Shown here: positions 1-7,196 of the stretch, piece after piece
Layout: each line of letters starts with the position of its first letter
How positions within the stretch are numbered: the stretch's first letter is position 1
Assembly: GCA_002167605.1 (NCBI GenBank)
Contig: NHCT01000007.1
Span: forward strand, 16,623 to 27,339
Direction: 5' to 3'
Origin: Verrucomicrobia bacterium TMED40
GTDB lineage: Bacteria > Verrucomicrobiota > Verrucomicrobiia > Opitutales > Seribacteraceae
DNA: 10,717 nucleotides
Translations under genes and position numbers: made by a program
Notes under the pieces: model-generated
What the model saw: the letters and a program-made list of their open reading frames with translations, nothing else
Told to the model about the DNA's origin: nothing
Databases searched by the model: none

Positions 1-3000
1 GGTCGATGAATGATTTCTTCAACTCCTTCCATGAGCTTTCGGCTTCTCCCGATGAACCTACAATCAAGCAGGAATTATACAACAAGACAGAGACTTTGGT
101 GCGGAGGATCAATGATGCTGGAAGCAGTTTGGATCAAATTGAATCAGACCTATCTGATACCGTTAAGCGATCGGTTGATGATGTAAATCGGGTTTTGGCA
201 CAACTTCACGAGGTGAACAAGCAAGTCCGGAGATTTGAGCTTCAAGATAAGGGAAAAGCAGTCAGTTATCGGGATCGGAGGCAGGCGTTACTAGAGGAGT
301 TGTCGCGTTTAATGGACTTTAAGGTGGTCGATGATATTGACTCGACCACCGGGAAACCCTCAGGATTCATTAATATTTTTGCTAACTCTAAAGACGGTAG
401 GGAAGTTAATTTACTGGACCCGGTCGGTCCTAAAAATATGACTAATGACTGGAATCAGGAAATCGTATTGGGCGAGTCGCTGATTGAACGGGATCTCAGG
501 TTACAGGGCTTAACCGACCCAGTTGAAATTTCATCAATTGCATCTCAGGAAGTTGCTAAATTGAATCCGAGTGGATCTCAAGCCCAACTTCGAGCTAAGA
601 TTGACGGAAATGGCCAGCTTGGTCGGGTGGAGGTTTTGGACGGAGGTTCTTTGTATGACGATACCGATGATCCTATTTTAGTTACCTTCCTTCCTCCAAA
701 GCCTATTTTAGGCAACGCACAAAATAACCAAGAAGAAAATGTTGAGCCAAATGTTGGCGATCAAGATGCACAGGGAGCAGTTGCCTTTGCGGGACAACCC
801 GTTGATATTGGAAACGAGATTGCTGATGGTGTTGGTGATGCCCAATTATTAGCTGAGTCTGGTAATCTATCTCTTGAGAATAGTGCTCGAAATAAAGGAG
901 ATGTCTTTTACTTCAAAAAAGATCTTCCGGATGGTTCCGTCGATCTTGCACTTTGGCAAGCTTTGGAAGACACAGCTAAAGGAGTTGATCCAAATGTTAG
1001 CAACCAGTTTATGGAAATAAAAGACTGGCCAAATGGTAAAGTCGAACAGACTCGCAAGACATATTCCGATTTGGAAACTTACCAGAAAGGCGATCAACTG
1101 TATTACGAAGGTCAGTATTATCAGGCATTGGATGTTGTCACTCCCGTCAATGAAGAGGAAGTCAATGAAGAAGGGATTTCGACTACCACTCGTAACTACT
1201 TGGAGAACGATGTTTTTAAATATGGTGAGCAATATTACCAAGCCGTTACAAATATACCCCAAGGAGCAGAACTTGATTTACAGGAATTCACGGCTGGTCA
1301 AGAGCAAGGATTGTTAATCGGTACGAAGGTGGTCGGTACCGTTTTGGCGCTGGGAGAGGATCTGCCTAGTGATGGAAATGTTATTAACTTGGCGGCTGAA
1401 ACATTAATCCCCCAAGGGGGGTTCGTTGAGGAAGCAGGTGATTTCTACATGTATGTGGGCAATGACAATTTTGACACGACTCAAACTTTCCTCGAGCCAG
1501 CCTCCGATCGTGAGAACTTTGTAAAGGTTAATGCACACATCGATTCCTCAGTACAAATCTTGCAAGAGAAATTAAATGAAGCGAGTCTTCCCCAAAATGC
1601 TGACGATGGCTTGGAATTTTACGATAACGAAATTTTTTACCAAGAAATCAACGGGCAGAATTACCACTTCATCGTGGTTTCTTCTCCAGATACGATTACG
1701 GAACCATCTCAGATTGAGACTTTTGATCCAACCGACCCTCAATGGTCATCTAATTTTCATTTTTTCAAACCACAATTATTGAACGAAGCCGAACCTCGTC
1801 AAATCGTGCGCCTTTCTTCTCCCAAAGGATTCAACACGGAAAATGGTGTATTGGAAGAGGTCAATCTTGGTATTGCCGAAGCAGTTTTGAAAGGTGGAGA
1901 AATTAAAAGTTTTAACATCATTAGCAACGGAAACGGTTTTCCTACTTCGGATGCTATATTGATTGAAGGCGGAGAATCCGGCGGATCCTTAGAATTGGAT
2001 CTTAAATCCGGATCGATTCATGGATATCAAATGGCTCGTACCGTTGAAATGGAAAAATTTAGAACGGGTCTCAATGATCTTGTTAAAACTTTTGTCGAAA
2101 AAGTGAATGGAATCTACAATTCAACCGATGAACCGGGTGGCTATTTATTTGGTTTTGATTCTTTCTTAAGTCGTCCGGTTACTGGAAATAATAAAATCAT
2201 GGAGGACTCATATGATCTCTATGGACTCGAAGGGGATGGCGAATTTATTCTATTTCGTGATGAAGTTGACATGACTCTGCCAACCGCGGATACCGATACT
2301 TTCCAAATCGTAAACTCAACGCCAATTTATCCCGATGAACTAAAGAATAACCCGGACGCTCTGTATGTGCGAGGTGAAGATGCGACCATTAATCTGTTGG
2401 CAAGTGAATCGGGACCTTCCATATACGAGTTCTATGGTAGTGCACGAAGGATGCAAAATGTTACTTTTGAGATTGATTCCACTTATCCAGGTCAAGACCA
2501 ATTGATGGGCACAGGGGACGACGGAAGGTCTATTTTGCTTGGCTATGAGGATATACCTTTTCGCATAGAACAGGGTGATAGGCCTTTCATCATTGGTGAT
2601 AATTTTTCCTTCGATGCGATTCTGGAAAACGATTGGAATTTGGCTACTAGTCTGCGTGTCGATGATGACTTGACAGCGGATAACATAAAGGCAAGTGATG
2701 AATTTGCTGAAGGAGAGAATGATGTTGCCTTTGAGATCAGTAAGTTGGCTGACGGAGTTTTTGCGGATAAGATTTCAGTCCTCAATGCGGACATTGGGAA
2801 TGAGATGTCTGATTTGAACGACAATCTCGATCATCAGAAATCAATCGAATCCTTGCTGCTGGATCAACGCCGAGCCGTAAGTTCGGTTTCAATTGACGAG
2901 GAGGTTTCCGATCTGATGCAATTCCAAAGATCCTTTCAAGCCTCGTCAAGGGTGTTGAATACACTCGACAAAATGTTGGAATTAGTTGTGATGGGCCTCC

Positions 3001-3008
3001 TTAAATAG
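1..3008 (+). CDS. flgK: Flagellar hook-associated protein 1 (FlgK), 5'-truncated by window edge, with very large central insertion
   Basis: FlgK is exported by the flagellar type III system and forms, with FlgL, the junction between hook and filament. The frame is open to the left edge (TCG precedes the ATG at 6), and that ATG is internal: MNDFFNSFHELS corresponds to the family's conserved DFFN-W/F-LS segment at about residue 110, so roughly a hundred N-terminal residues lie outside. Numbering from the ATG at 6, residues 1-140 are the family's helical region and beta hairpin. Residues 668-706 (from GSIHGYQMARTVEMEKF) resume the conserved helix after the usual G-E-L-G turn. Residues 925-1000 are the C-terminal coiled coil, with EVSDLMQFQRSFQASSRVL typical of the flagellar rod/hook C-terminal domain. 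Between about 145 and 660 lies an insertion of some 500 residues made of beta modules (separate entries). E. coli FlgK is 547 residues in total. No cysteine is present. flgL starts 2 bases after the stop. The identity is secure; the role of the insertion is inferred. Confidence 0.95.
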   Translation, partial: SMNDFFNSFHELSASPDEPTIKQELYNKTETLVRRINDAGSSLDQIESDLSDTVKRSVDDVNRVLAQLHEVNKQVRRFELQDKGKAVSYRDRRQALLEELSRLMDFKVVDDIDSTTGKPSGFINIFANSKDGREVNLLDPVGPKNMTNDWNQEIVLGESLIERDLRLQGLTDPVEISSIASQEVAKLNPSGSQAQLRAKIDGNGQLGRVEVLDGGSLYDDTDDPILVTFLPPKPILGNAQNNQEENVEPNVGDQDAQGAVAFAGQPVDIGNEIADGVGDAQLLAESGNLSLENSARNKGDVFYFKKDLPDGSVDLALWQALEDTAKGVDPNVSNQFMEIKDWPNGKVEQTRKTYSDLETYQKGDQLYYEGQYYQALDVVTPVNEEEVNEEGISTTTRNYLENDVFKYGEQYYQAVTNIPQGAELDLQEFTAGQEQGLLIGTKVVGTVLALGEDLPSDGNVINLAAETLIPQGGFVEEAGDFYMYVGNDNFDTTQTFLEPASDRENFVKVNAHIDSSVQILQEKLNEASLPQNADDGLEFYDNEIFYQEINGQNYHFIVVSSPDTITEPSQIETFDPTDPQWSSNFHFFKPQLLNEAEPRQIVRLSSPKGFNTENGVLEEVNLGIAEAVLKGGEIKSFNIISNGNGFPTSDAILIEGGESGGSLELDLKSGSIHGYQMARTVEMEKFRTGLNDLVKTFVEKVNGIYNSTDEPGGYLFGFDSFLSRPVTGNNKIMEDSYDLYGLEGDGEFILFRDEVDMTLPTADTDTFQIVNSTPIYPDELKNNPDALYVRGEDATINLLASESGPSIYEFYGSARRMQNVTFEIDSTYPGQDQLMGTGDDGRSILLGYEDIPFRIEQGDRPFIIGDNFSFDAILENDWNLATSLRVDDDLTADNIKASDEFAEGENDVAFEISKLADGVFADKISVLNADIGNEMSDLNDNLDHQKSIESLLLDQRRAVSSVSIDEEVSDLMQFQRSFQASSRVLNTLDKMLELVVMGLLK
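555..701 (+). other. Glycine-rich beta module A inside FlgK
   Basis: Residues 184-232 (numbered from the ATG at 6) read as a compact beta unit. An alternating A-x-L-x-A-x-I strand is followed by NGQLGRVEVLDGGSLY, then an acidic turn and DPILVTFLPP. The pattern (small residue-rich strand, NG turn, V-x-V strand, GG-x-x-Y, then P-x-x-V) recurs in module B of FlgK and in FlgL. From memory it resembles a repeat frequent in tail proteins of T4-like and marine phages. The resemblance is by eye only. The module marks the left border of the FlgK insertion. Confidence 0.5.
888..1772 (+). repeat. Array of short aromatic CBM5/12-like beta modules inside FlgK
   Basis: Residues 295-589 (from the ATG at 6) hold about five degenerate copies of a short unit. 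The unit runs: Y/N, a few residues, GD-x-[VL]-x-Y, a turn, G-x-x-YY-x-A, a variable acidic stretch, then W or F followed by two residues and a hydrophobic one. The clearest copies are at 353-380 (TYQKGDQLYYEGQYYQAL) and 398-415 (YLENDVFKYGEQYYQAV). The unit at 295-322 has GDVFYF and ends in LWQAL. Units at 474-508 (GDFYMY...FVKV) and 535-589 (GQNYHF...QWSSN) are weaker. The GD-x-V-x-Y-x-G-x-x-Y core resembles carbohydrate-binding module family 5/12 (chitin-binding type 3), in which exposed aromatics bind sugars. Copies have diverged strongly at the DNA level, so they are old. Glycan binding is an inference. Confidence 0.55.
1842..2003 (+). other. Glycine-rich beta module B inside FlgK
   Basis: Residues 613-666 contain AEAVLKGGEIKSFNIISNG followed by NGFPTSDAILIEGG. 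This follows the same order as module A and the FlgL copy: A-x-A strand, G-E/Q-I/L turn, strand ending in NG-x-G-F/Y, x-x-D/P, hydrophobic strand, GG. It ends just before the FlgK core resumes at LELDLKSGSIHGYQM. Modules A and B therefore bracket the aromatic repeat array like bookends. The assignment is by pattern only. Confidence 0.5.
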
Positions 3009-3010
3009 CC

Positions 3011-6000
3011 ATGCGTATACCCAACATTAGCGTTTCAGAGAATGTGACGAGTACGATTCGTTCTTTGGATATGCAAAGATATGAACTTGACCGTCAAATA
3101 TCTAGTGGACAAAGATTGTCTCAACCTGAAGACGATGGTATGCGGGTTGGTAAGTTGATTCGGGTTGATGCACAAAAAAACCAACTGGCTCAATACCAAA
3201 GGAATGCCTCTTACGCTTCTGAATTTCTTAATGCTGGGCACCTCAACTTGGACAACCTTAGGGAACTCAATCTTCGAGCTCAGGAAATCTCAAGAGTTGC
3301 AGGTTCCAACTTGAACCAGTCCGCCGGAGAAACCTATGGTTTTGAAATTAATGAATTGATCGAAGAGGCGCTCAATCGAGTTAATGCGACTCATCGGGGT
3401 AGGGCTTTGTTTGCTGGTACGGAATACAAGCCTAACTTTGGAAATTCAGACATCGTGCTGGGTCAGCAGAGTAAAAAGATTATCTCTTTAAACAATAATA
3501 TGGTGGGGGATGAAGGTGGTGATGGCACACGAAGGATAGACTCTGGGGAAGAGGTAGTATTTAAAATAAATGGTAGGGAGTATGTGATAAGTGCAAAAGT
3601 GAATGGTCTAAGTATTGCAAAGATCACCGAACTTGCCAAAGATTTGATTAATCAGGACACCGAATCCCTGAGCGATTCGCCAATAGTCGACACGGATGAT
3701 TATCATGCCAAAGTTCGCGGAGCAGCACCTCCCTATAATCATAGGAATGAGCAAGTCTCTTTACATGCAAAGATTTCCGATAATGGTGAATTGGAAGTCT
3801 TTGGAACCGTTGGTCAGTCATACAATGCATCTGCAGAATATGTTACTAAGTGGGATCCCAATCTTTATTTTCCTGAGCAGACCAAGGCAAAATTGGACGC
3901 CAAAGCGAATTCATTGTTTTTTGGCTTGGGTTTTGATGAATTAACACCTTCAGAACAAGACCAAGTACGAAATGAAGTTTTTTTGCTTGGAAGCCCGGTT
4001 TACAACTTCTCTGCTACTCAGTACAAAGATCTTACTGGATTGGAAAGCCAAACTGGAGGCAATTATCTTTTGATGTCGACTTCCACAGAAGACGGGAGTA
4101 CGGAGTTTTTTCTTGAACCGGCTGTGCAGGAAGATGGCGAGTGGAAGCGAACAGATGCCGCAACGGATTCAATTACACTTTCAGAAGACTTTCAGGATCT
4201 TGAAAATATAAGTCAATACATCAACGAACAGAGTATTTTTCCTTATGCCGAAACTCCTTCGGCTTCATGGGATAGGCAGCTTGCTGTTTCATCTGAGCTT
4301 GCATACGGATCATCCCAGTTAGTTGTTAAGCACGCCGATCCATGGAAAAGACTGAATACCTACGAGCTTGGTGCCGTGATCGAATTTGCCGGTAAAAAAT
4401 GGGAATCTCAGATTGACGATAATGTTAATCATAAACCCTCTGATTCAAGTTCGCTTTATTGGAAAGAAATTCCATCTGGCTATCAGGTTGATAGAGAAGA
4501 TTGGAGCATCAAGGCGGATGCCGTTGAAAACCGAATTTTTAACATGGCCCCGGATGGGCGTTTTTTTGATGTCGAACAAGATGCGATTGAATACACAAGG
4601 AATCTTATTGTAAACTCACTTAACCCAGAAAGGTTTCTTCCCGAGAATCTTACAGCGGATAATATTGATGAAGCCTTTCGGCAAACCGTTAAAAAAGTGA
4701 CCTACCCGGTATCCCAATTCCAAGTCGAAGGTTCCGAATCAGAGGGATTGGTGACTTTTGACTCGGAAACTTTAGATTATCGCCTGTCGGCAACTAGTGG
4801 GGGTGCCAGCGTCATAGAAGGTCTTTATCTGAAAGGTGATATTTCTCGTCTTAGCGACCCCACTATCGATCAAAACGAAGTGGTGATTCATGAAGGAAGA
4901 TACTACCTGACTACACAGCCACAAGACTCAGATGACTTCAATGTAAATGCTTGGTCCAGCTTAACCCCCGAACAGAGAAGTGGAGGTGGGGCTTTTTTAC
5001 TAGGAGATGGTTTACCAGTGGAAGGACGGGAGCATGTTTTTGAAACTGATGAAATTGGTAATGCAATTCCTTTCACAGCGGAGATGGGAGACTATGTATA
5101 CGACAAAGCTGAGGATAAATTCTATGTAGCAACTACCAAAATCATCAACCCTACATCAATCGACGACCCCACTTTTAAGGAAGTAAATGTTCGTTCTTGC
5201 GTGCAGGGAGAGCAATGGTCTTCAAACTTGTCGTACAGTAAGGGACAGATAGCACTTTACGATGGTAAATATTATCAATGTCAGAAACAAATTTTTGATA
5301 ATGTTATGGATACTGGAGACTTTCAAGGTACACAAGTTGCGATTCGTCCCGATGATGAATTTATAATCAACGAAGAGAATCAGAAAGTAGCCAATGATAT
5401 TTGGAAGCCTCTTGAAGGACAATTAGATCATGTGCTGACTTTTTCCCCCGAAAGAGAAGATGCCCCTGTTGTAACCATACAGTCGGCTGGAAGCTCTGGT
5501 ATTGATGCTACCGCAAAAGCAGTTGTGGATGTGCATGGAAGAATTGTTGGGTTGAAGGTCATGAATCCAGGTAGATACTTTTTCGGAACCGCTGAAACCG
5601 GAAATGTCCCGCCTGATTTTGAAAAGGCAAAAGTAATTTTAGATAACGGACAGGAGATGGAGGCAACCATCATATGGGAGGAAAACCCCAGTGATCCCGG
5701 TCCTTATCGGGTTTCTGGTTTTGATATTCCACCCACGGTTGAAGCTAATTCCGAAGATGTTGCTTCTGGACTTGCTACCAATGTAGGTGAGTTAATTTCC
5801 AATGTTGTGAACGGTGCTCCCACAGGTCCAAGGTTGGGCGATACTTTTGATTTTGCGACTGGTTCTAAGGCCTTTCTCGATCATCGGGATGCAGATGGTA
5901 ATCTTCTTAATGTAACTTACCTTGGAGGGGACCAAAACTCACAAACTTTTGTTGGGAAAGACACTGAAATAACCTACATGCTTGACTCGTCCGGCGATAA

Positions 6001-6355
6001 AACCAAACAGCTTGGCGATATTGTAAACAGCTTGGTACAATTGAGAGATGGGCTCAGCAACTCGGACCCTAGTCTGTATACCCAAGAAGTTGGGCTTGCA
6101 GAAAAAGATCTTATATCGATGGAGGATAACTTGATAAATAAGATGGGTGAGCTTTCTGCCAAGATGGTTAGAATGGAAACTGTCCGTCTTCATGATGAGG
6201 ATTATATGCTTCAATTGGATCAACAAATTTCAAGAGATTTAGATGTGGATTTATCAGAGGCAATCATGCGTCTCACAAGGGTTTCGACCGCTTACCAGGC
6301 AGCTATGCAAGTCGGTGCACAATTGCTCAACACATCACTCCTAAATTATCTATAG
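3011..6355 (+). CDS. flgL: Flagellar hook-associated protein 3 (FlgL), giant form with modular insertion
   Basis: FlgL is the second hook-filament junction protein, sitting between FlgK and flagellin. Residues 1-140 carry the flagellin-like N-terminal helices, with QISSGQRLSQPEDDGM and the NRVNATHRGRALFAGTEY turn typical of FlgL. Residues 965-1114 carry the C-terminal part: VTYLGGDQNSQTFVGKDTEI, the long helix from LGDIVNSLV, and RVSTAYQAAMQVGAQLLNTS at the end. The protein has 1114 residues against 317 in E. coli. Residues 178-215 (VVFKINGREYVISAKV then ITELAKDLIN) resemble a flagellin IN-type beta domain. The rest of the middle, 230-915, holds aromatic modules, a glycine-rich beta module and stretches I do not recognise (for example 500-600). 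The only cysteines are C730 and C757. The start is the first ATG after flgK, 2 bases from its stop, without a Shine-Dalgarno site, suggesting coupling to flgK. The stop is TAG at 6353. Confidence 0.95.
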   Translation: MRIPNISVSENVTSTIRSLDMQRYELDRQISSGQRLSQPEDDGMRVGKLIRVDAQKNQLAQYQRNASYASEFLNAGHLNLDNLRELNLRAQEISRVAGSNLNQSAGETYGFEINELIEEALNRVNATHRGRALFAGTEYKPNFGNSDIVLGQQSKKIISLNNNMVGDEGGDGTRRIDSGEEVVFKINGREYVISAKVNGLSIAKITELAKDLINQDTESLSDSPIVDTDDYHAKVRGAAPPYNHRNEQVSLHAKISDNGELEVFGTVGQSYNASAEYVTKWDPNLYFPEQTKAKLDAKANSLFFGLGFDELTPSEQDQVRNEVFLLGSPVYNFSATQYKDLTGLESQTGGNYLLMSTSTEDGSTEFFLEPAVQEDGEWKRTDAATDSITLSEDFQDLENISQYINEQSIFPYAETPSASWDRQLAVSSELAYGSSQLVVKHADPWKRLNTYELGAVIEFAGKKWESQIDDNVNHKPSDSSSLYWKEIPSGYQVDREDWSIKADAVENRIFNMAPDGRFFDVEQDAIEYTRNLIVNSLNPERFLPENLTADNIDEAFRQTVKKVTYPVSQFQVEGSESEGLVTFDSETLDYRLSATSGGASVIEGLYLKGDISRLSDPTIDQNEVVIHEGRYYLTTQPQDSDDFNVNAWSSLTPEQRSGGGAFLLGDGLPVEGREHVFETDEIGNAIPFTAEMGDYVYDKAEDKFYVATTKIINPTSIDDPTFKEVNVRSCVQGEQWSSNLSYSKGQIALYDGKYYQCQKQIFDNVMDTGDFQGTQVAIRPDDEFIINEENQKVANDIWKPLEGQLDHVLTFSPEREDAPVVTIQSAGSSGIDATAKAVVDVHGRIVGLKVMNPGRYFFGTAETGNVPPDFEKAKVILDNGQEMEATIIWEENPSDPGPYRVSGFDIPPTVEANSEDVASGLATNVGELISNVVNGAPTGPRLGDTFDFATGSKAFLDHRDADGNLLNVTYLGGDQNSQTFVGKDTEITYMLDSSGDKTKQLGDIVNSLVQLRDGLSNSDPSLYTQEVGLAEKDLISMEDNLINKMGELSAKMVRMETVRLHDEDYMLQLDQQISRDLDVDLSEAIMRLTRVSTAYQAAMQVGAQLLNTSLLNYL
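4055..5419 (+). repeat. Array of aromatic CBM5/12-like beta modules inside FlgL
   Basis: Residues 349-803 hold about five units of the kind seen in FlgK, some separated by other sequence. They are 349-381 (GGNYLLMS...FFLEPAV...EWKRT), 443-488 (WKRLNTYELGAVIEFAGKKW with YWKEIPS at the end), 601-652 (VVIHEGRYYLTT...AWSSL), 692-725 (GDYVY...KFYVA...FKEV) and 735-803 (EQWSSNLSYSKGQIALYDGK, YYQC, ... IWKPLEG). The units at 443 and 735 fit best to the CBM5/12 layout of W, Y-x-x-G-x-x-V, G-x-x-Y/W and a closing W. The unit at 349 shares the block F-L-E-P-A with a FlgK unit (FlgK residues 495-499), which supports common ancestry of the two arrays. Sugar binding is not shown. Confidence 0.55.
5462..5650 (+). 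other. Glycine-rich beta module inside FlgL
   Basis: Residues 818-880 read APVVTIQSAGSSGIDATAKA, then VV, a short turn with GRIVGLKVMNPGRYFFG, and later KVILDNG. This is the fullest example of the module in the window: P-x-V-T-I strand, GSSG loop, A-x-A-x-A strand, G-x-I-x-x-L-x-V strand and NPG-x-Y-F turn. It lies directly after the last aromatic unit and before the FlgL core resumes, the same relative place as module B in FlgK. I know similar sequence from phage tail and baseplate proteins, but I rely on memory for that. Confidence 0.5.
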
Positions 6356-6370
6356 ATTAAAGTTTGTTTT

Positions 6371-6826
6371 ATGAAATTAAAAATAGACGAAGACTCAAAT
6401 AATCCGGATATCGTAGGTTCTGAAACAAGAAATCAAGTAAGCCTTCCTCAGGGTTTGTTTGGTTTTTCCGAAATTCGTTCCATGGAATTAGTTTTTGACG
6501 AAGAAGAATTGCCTTTTATGTGGCTGAGACAGGATGATCAGGATGGACTTGCTTTTATAGTTATCGAACCAGGAGGGATTATTCCCAATTATTCAGTAGA
6601 GGTGGCTGATGCTGATGTTCAAATTCTTGGTATTTCAGGTCCGGAGGACACCATGATCCTAAACATTGTTACGCTGCCCACCAATCAGACCGGTAAGATT
6701 TCCCTCAATCTTGTAGGTCCTATCATAGTTAATCGAAAAACCTTAGTCGGCAAGCAGTGTATCATAAACAATCATGAAGAATATTCCGCCCGACACATCT
6801 TAGATGTGAGTGGTGAAGGTCTCTGA
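6371..6826 (+). CDS. fliW: Flagellar assembly factor FliW (CsrA antagonist)
   Basis: FliW is a small cytoplasmic protein that binds either flagellin or CsrA. When flagellin is exported, freed FliW sequesters CsrA and relieves its block on flagellin translation. At 151 residues the protein is family-sized. Diagnostic segments are LPQGLFGFSEIRSMEL (25-40), PFMWLRQDDQDGLAFIVIEP (48-67), the D-V-Q-I-L-x-I-x-x-PED block (82-93) with LNIVTLP after it, and LNLVGPIIVNRKTLVGKQC (112-130) followed by the EYSARH tail. The gene begins 15 bases after flgL with no visible Shine-Dalgarno site (AAAGTTTGTTTT precedes the ATG) and is followed by csrA after 19 bases. Pairing with csrA is the rule for the family and supports the call. 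Confidence 0.96.
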   Translation: MKLKIDEDSNNPDIVGSETRNQVSLPQGLFGFSEIRSMELVFDEEELPFMWLRQDDQDGLAFIVIEPGGIIPNYSVEVADADVQILGISGPEDTMILNIVTLPTNQTGKISLNLVGPIIVNRKTLVGKQCIINNHEEYSARHILDVSGEGL

Positions 6827-6845
6827 ACTCAAAGGCTAAGATACA

Positions 6846-7151
6846 ATGTTAATCTTATCACGAAAAGTTGAGCAGGGAATAACCATTGGTGATGAAATCG
6901 AAATTTCCATCACTAAGATCGAAGGAGATTCGGTTAAGATTGGGATCTCTGCTCCTCGTTCCATTTCAATTCTAAGGAGAGAGATTCTTGAGGAAATGCA
7001 GTCATCCAACCAAGCTGCAGCCGTTTCAAGCGTTCCTTCTCAAACAACCCTGAAAAGCACACTGGCCGCTGGTTCGGCCAAGAAATTGATTGCACAAATG
7101 CGTGCAAAGAAAAAAGCGACCGACCCAGAGCATCAGGACTTGGCTTCCTAA
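6846..7151 (+). CDS. csrA: Carbon storage regulator CsrA with extended C-terminal tail
   Basis: CsrA is a dimeric RNA-binding protein that recognises GGA-containing hairpins, usually over ribosome binding sites, and in fliW-containing bacteria represses flagellin translation. The first 50 residues are canonical: [31 protein letters not shown], and I-L-R-R-E-I. The RNA-contacting residues L4, R6 and R44 are present; the common histidine before R44 is leucine here. The protein is 101 residues rather than the usual 60-75. Residues 52-101 form a low-complexity Ser/Ala-rich then basic tail ([12 protein letters not shown]) ending in an acidic stretch. A weak AAAGG at 6831-6835, 10 bases before the ATG, may serve as ribosome binding site. 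No GGA occurs in the 19-base gap after fliW, so classic autoregulation there is not evident. Confidence 0.95.
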   Translation: MLILSRKVEQGITIGDEIEISITKIEGDSVKIGISAPRSISILRREILEEMQSSNQAAAVSSVPSQTTLKSTLAAGSAKKLIAQMRAKKKATDPEHQDLAS

Positions 7152-7196
7152 TTTGGATTCATATAGTTGCTGATTTTTAACTTTCAGTAATTCCTT

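Noticed and set aside
6-8. ATG at position 6 as the true start of flgK
   Set aside because: The protein would lack the conserved N-terminal rod domain. The frame stays open to the window edge, and the sequence there aligns with about residue 110 of normal FlgK.
867-1262. Antisense open reading frame of 131 codons inside flgK, and similar shadow frames elsewhere
   Set aside because: The frame lies fully within a strongly supported gene, has no recognisable motif, and its composition looks like a reverse-frame translation.
1407-1423. C5-AA-G6 near-palindrome inside flgK, possible slippage or phase-variation tract
   Set aside because: The runs of 5 and 6 are too short for typical phase variation, and the bases encode an ordinary I-P-Q-G-G-F segment in an intact frame.
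2996-3002. CCTCCTT just before flgL, identical to an anti-Shine-Dalgarno sequence
   Set aside because: It encodes the last residues of FlgK, and I found no matching AAGGAGG nearby with which it could form a regulatory hairpin.
7152-7196. Promoter search in the csrA-DUF1015 gap (TTGCTG at 7167-7172)
   Set aside because: No -10-like hexamer lies at an acceptable distance, and no sigma-28 or sigma-54 pattern is visible.
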